In this document: one piece after another, positions 60,601 to 64,000 of the stretch | Layout: each line of letters starts with the position of its first letter | Position numbering within the stretch: the stretch's first letter is position 1 | NCBI GenBank assembly: GCA_965178125.1 | Contig: OZ237738.1 | Span: 620,001 to 684,000, forward strand | Source of the DNA: Bilabrum cf. latius | Taxonomy: Eukaryota > Bigyra: Bicosoecida > Bigyra > Bicosoecida | Reading direction: 5' to 3' | Length of the DNA stretch: 64,000 bases | Notes under the pieces: model-generated | What the model saw: only the letters and a program-made list of their open reading frames with translations | Databases searched by the model: none | Told to the model about the DNA's origin: nothing | Made by a program: the position numbers and the translations under genes

Positions 60601-63600
60601 GACTCACCGAGGAGCAGCTGGCCGACCGCAGAGTACACCTCGAGCTTGCGCAACAAGCCGCTGCATATGTTTCTAGCGACTGCGTCGCCTTGGTACCAGC
60701 TGGTGGCCTGCATCTGCTGCTGGACGGGTTGGAGCCTATGCTTGCCGATTTGGAGATGCAAGCTGGGCCTCCTCAGACCAGCGAGCAGTCCTCCAGCTCG
60801 CCTCTCGAAGAGAAGAAGGAATCCAAGGATGACGAGGAGGATGCTGCGATGCGAGATGACGGCGACGACGAGGACGACGAGGACGATGAAGACGAGGCGG
60901 GGGGCGCTGCAGATGCTGCAGGCGGGAAGCACGAGCACCGTGGCAGCTTGATTTGGCTCAGGAGGCTCTACGCTGCGGCATCCGCCGAGGCCGTCCGCAC
61001 GCTCAAGCGGGTCGATCGCATGCGCTCAGAACGAGAGGCGCGTCGGGAGGAGCTAGGCTTGGAATCCAGCGAGGAAATGGGGGCGGGTGCGACCGAGAAT
61101 CCAGCGCTTGAGGTTGTACTGGCCACCGTAGCTGCCAGAAAAGACACTTGGTCCGGAGCCAGCGATGCTGCTGCTAGTGCTGCTGCGGCTTAGGTTGCAC
61201 GTAGTATTGCTCCGTCCACGGTAATTGCTGCCGGCTTGCCTGGCCCTGATCAAGGTGGAAGCAGTCCTTCAGCAGATGCCGGAAGTGCCGGCGACGGCAG
61301 TGAGGCTGGTTCAGCCAGCGATGCGAGAGGCAGTGCCCCTGCAGATGCAACATCCAGTGGTACCGCCGGAGCTTCCGGCAGCTCGCATGCCGGGGCATCC
61401 GCCCAGGCGGCCATGGAGGAGGACGAAGATGCGGGATCGCTCTCCGATGTCAAGGCAGAGCCGACGGGATTTTCAACCACCGAGGCAGCGAGGGAGGTGA
61501 TTGCGGAGGCGACGGCAGCCACTGCTGCCAAGTCCAGAGAGATGGTGGCCCACCAGCTCCTGCCAAGAAACGAAGCCATGTCTATCATCTCGCCAATCCC
61601 TGCATCCTTGATGTGTGCATCTTTGGGGCACGTTTTTCTTGGCGGGAGGTGGCTCTCAAGAGGTCTCAGTGAGCACAAGGTCCGGGTCGCTTTCCGCGAC
61701 ATTGGGCCAGAGGCAGCGTCTGTTCTGTACCCGGTGTATCTGCAGCTGTGCGATCAGACAGACAAGGGGTCGAGGGCAGGCATTGCCATGTGGGACCCTC
61801 TAGACGGAGACTATGCGACTGCGCTGGCAGCTGCCAAGAAGGGCGATTCAGCGCAGGCGCCGCACTCAAGAGCCATTGACAAGGTGGTGATCGCCTTGTA
61901 TGAGGCTAGGCGGTAGCAAGAGGACACCGCAATGCTGTTGTCCTCTGCATCGGCAGCATCCGGCGAAGCGCTTGCAACGCCACCGAGGGGCAAGGGCGCC
62001 GCATCTGGGGCCGGCTCCTCCCTGTCCTCACTGGACGACATCACTGCCTTGCTGGCAGATGCAGGATCTCCGCAAGGCGGCATGATCGGAAGGTCCCAGG
62101 CACTTGCGGCAGCTGCACAGGCAGCAGCGCTTGGTGGCTCCGCGCGTCCTCGGCAGGTGCGTCTGTGGGACTCAACAGACGACCCGGAGGATGGTCCCGT
62201 GGATTGGGACGAGGTGCCCATCATCATCGAGTCCAAGAGCAAGCAGCCGCCTCCCACTCGCAAGGCTCGTGGGTCTGGCTTTATCCCCTACGATCAGAGC
62301 ATCGAGTACGGTGGTGGTCGCACGCTTCGTAGCTATCAGGTGGAGGGTCTGAACTGGTTGCTGGCTGCGTGGCATGGTCGGCGCAACGTCATCCTCGCTG
62401 ATGAAATGGGCCTCGGGAAGACGGCTCAGATCATCTCGTATTTTGAGCACCTGCACCGAGCCGACGGAGTGAAGGGTCCTTTCTTGGTCATCGCTCCCCT
62501 GAGCACGATTGCCCATTGGAGGCGAGAGACCGAAGCGTGGACGGATATGCAGGCTTGCGTCTACCACGGCAGCGGTGGCCTCGGCAAGACAGGTTCTGAG
62601 GTCCGCGCGATGATCCGGGAATGGGAGTGGTACTATCCTGGCTACGCCAAAGAGCCGGCCGCACTTCGGTTTGACGTGCTGATCACAACGTATGAGATCG
62701 CCATCCAGGACGTGGAGCACCTGGCAAACATTCCGTGGGTGGTCATGGTAGTTGACGAGGGTCACAGGCTGCGGGGAGCAAGCAGCAAGCTGAAGGAGGT
62801 GCTGCAGGGACACCTCTACAACGACCGCGGTGACATTGCCGAGAAGGGCATCGAGGCAGACTTCAGGGTGCTGCTGACCGGCACGCCCCTGCAGAACAGC
62901 ATGGCTGAGCTGTGGTCTCTACTGAACTTCCTTGAGCCCGATCTCTTCGACAACTTGGAACAGTTCAACGACGAGTTTGGCGAGCTGCGCACCCAGGAGC
63001 AGGTTGGCAAGCTTCAGCGCATGCTGGCGCCGCACCTCCTACGCCGAGTCAAGGAAGACGTGGAGAAGAGCATCCCCCGCAAGGAAGAAACCATCATTGA
63101 GGTGGAGCTCACCCTCGTGCAGAAACAGTACTACCGGGCTATTCTCGAGAGGAACCGTCTCTTCTTGTACCGTGGGTGTGACAAGAGCAACCTTCCGGGC
63201 CTGTCCAACATCGAGATGCAGCTAAGGAAGTGCTGCAACCACCCGTATTTGATCAACGGCGTGGAAGACAAAGACGTGATAGACTTTGAGCAAGGATTGA
63301 GGCAGCAAGTCAAGGAGCGGAAGCCGGAGCTTGAGGAATTGCGGCGCAAAGAGAAGGCGGCCGCAAGGGGCATGCCAGTGGATCTGTCAGCTGCGACCGT
63401 GGCATCTGCGTCCTCTGCAGCATCATCTTTGTCTTCCTCGTCGGCAAGCGCGTCTGCCTCTGCCACTGGTGAATCCATGGGCGGGCCAGACGCCAAGCGT
63501 GATGGCTCCGGTCATGTAGCAGAGGATGCCGATCTCTTGAGGCTCCATCGCTTGCGACGTCTGCCGGGACAGCACCGTCGCATCGAACGCATGATCGAGG

Positions 63601-64000
63601 CATCTGGAAAACTTGTTTTGCTGGACAAGCTCTTGCCCAAGCTCAAGGCAGAGGGCAAGAAGGTGCTCATTTTCACCCAGATGGTTCGCGTGCTCGATCT
63701 CCTGCAGGAGTACTGCCACTACCGCAAGTACAACGTGGAGAGGCTTGACGGCAATATCACAGGCAATGCGCGGCAGGCGGCCATCGACCGGTTCCAGACA
63801 CCAGGCAGCGACTCTTTCGTCTTCATCCTAAGTACTCGCGCGGGTGGGGTGGGCGTGACATTGACTGCAGCCGAGATTGTGGTAATCTTCGACAGTGATT
63901 GGAACCCACAGAATGACTCTCAGGCGCAGGCTAGGGCACACCGCATCGGACAGACGAAGGAGGTCAAGGTGTATCGGTTGCTGACCCGTGACACATACGA
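57675..64000 (+). CDS. CHD-type chromatin remodelling ATPase (3' end off window)
   Basis: One frame from ATG 57675 to the right edge with seven TAG codons (58002, 58134, 58902, 59538, 59577, 61191, 61914). Domains: chromodomain 1 at residues ~76-152 (EYLVKFQGRSYLHCKW); chromodomain 2 in two pieces, ~162-186 (PSFLQVDRILAEK) and ~322-395 (FLVKWMNLPDSYNTWEF), split by a ~135-residue Ser/Ala insert; a helix-turn-helix-like patch at ~742-791 (DICKAVGLNHSGISTYINGR); SNF2 ATPase from ~1546 with DEMGLGKT, DEGH, LTGTPLQN and QLRKCCNHPYLINGVED; helicase C with KVLIFTQM, RLDGNITG and ARAHRIGQTK. YLHCKW and the CCNHPYLING block point to the CHD6-9/Kismet or CHD3/4 side. It slides or evicts nucleosomes using ATP. 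No TAG lies in the ATPase. Motif II reads DEGH rather than DEAH. Confidence 0.92.

Noticed and set aside
1-64000. Pseudogenes, sequencing errors or many small genes as the explanation for TAG-interrupted ORFs
   Set aside because: Only TAG interrupts; TGA and TAA do not appear inside these frames, there are no frameshifts, and intact catalytic residues lie on both sides. Random decay or error would produce all three stops and indels.
1-64000. Pyrrolysine insertion or programmed readthrough of UAG
   Set aside because: About 100 sites in 13 unrelated genes, with no common downstream element and no gene ending in TAG, fit a general sense codon rather than gene-specific recoding. Pyrrolysine use is confined to some archaea and bacteria.

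Overview
This is nuclear DNA from a GC-rich, compact, probably single-celled eukaryote. Spliceosomal GT-AG introns (mostly 70-175 nt, GTGAG or GTAAG donors, CAG acceptors) interrupt recognisable eukaryotic genes: tripeptidyl peptidase II, a VPS55/LEPROT protein, a class II histone deacetylase, a DENN-domain protein, a CLU-like TPR protein, a metallo-beta-lactamase, a WD40 protein and a CHD/SNF2 remodeller. I cannot name the lineage.

The main point for any reader is the genetic code. Under the standard code nearly every gene looks broken by TAG. The pieces on either side of each TAG stay in one frame and join into single proteins, and true gene ends are TGA (at least ten genes) or TAA (three genes). 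I count about 100 in-frame TAG codons in 13 confident genes and none that ends a gene whose end I could define. UAG is therefore a sense codon here, most likely glutamine, although leucine is not formally excluded. CDS coordinates below assume TAG is sense; X marks a TAG-encoded residue.

Layout, left to right. 1-3613 (-): multipass membrane protein running off the left edge. 3.7-5.7 kb: small spliced genes including VPS55 (+) and a four-exon 120-aa protein (-) that shares a 90-bp divergent promoter with TPP2 (5747-11235, +). 11.7-15.4 kb: uncharacterised disordered protein. 15.6-21.4 kb: histone deacetylase with very long Ser/Gly/Ala-rich flanks. 21.9-31.4 kb: giant DENN protein. 31.4-34.3 kb: accessory-looking block with a secreted Cys-containing gene, a degenerate copy of it, and small orphan genes. 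34.4-37.7 kb (-): WD40 protein. 38.2-40.7 kb: metallo-beta-lactamase. 40.9-41.6 kb: small spliced gene. 41.7-50.1 kb (perhaps to 50.9 kb): giant low-complexity protein. 51.2-56.1 kb: CLU-like/TPR protein ending in near-identical 126-bp repeats. 56.1-57.3 kb: non-coding tandem duplication. 57.7 kb to the right edge: CHD-type chromatin remodeller.

There is no operon logic. Genes are packed closely, with divergent pairs separated by as little as 23-175 bp. Long genes are nearly intronless, while several short genes are split by multiple small introns. No rRNA, tRNA, CRISPR array or intact mobile element was recognised by eye.
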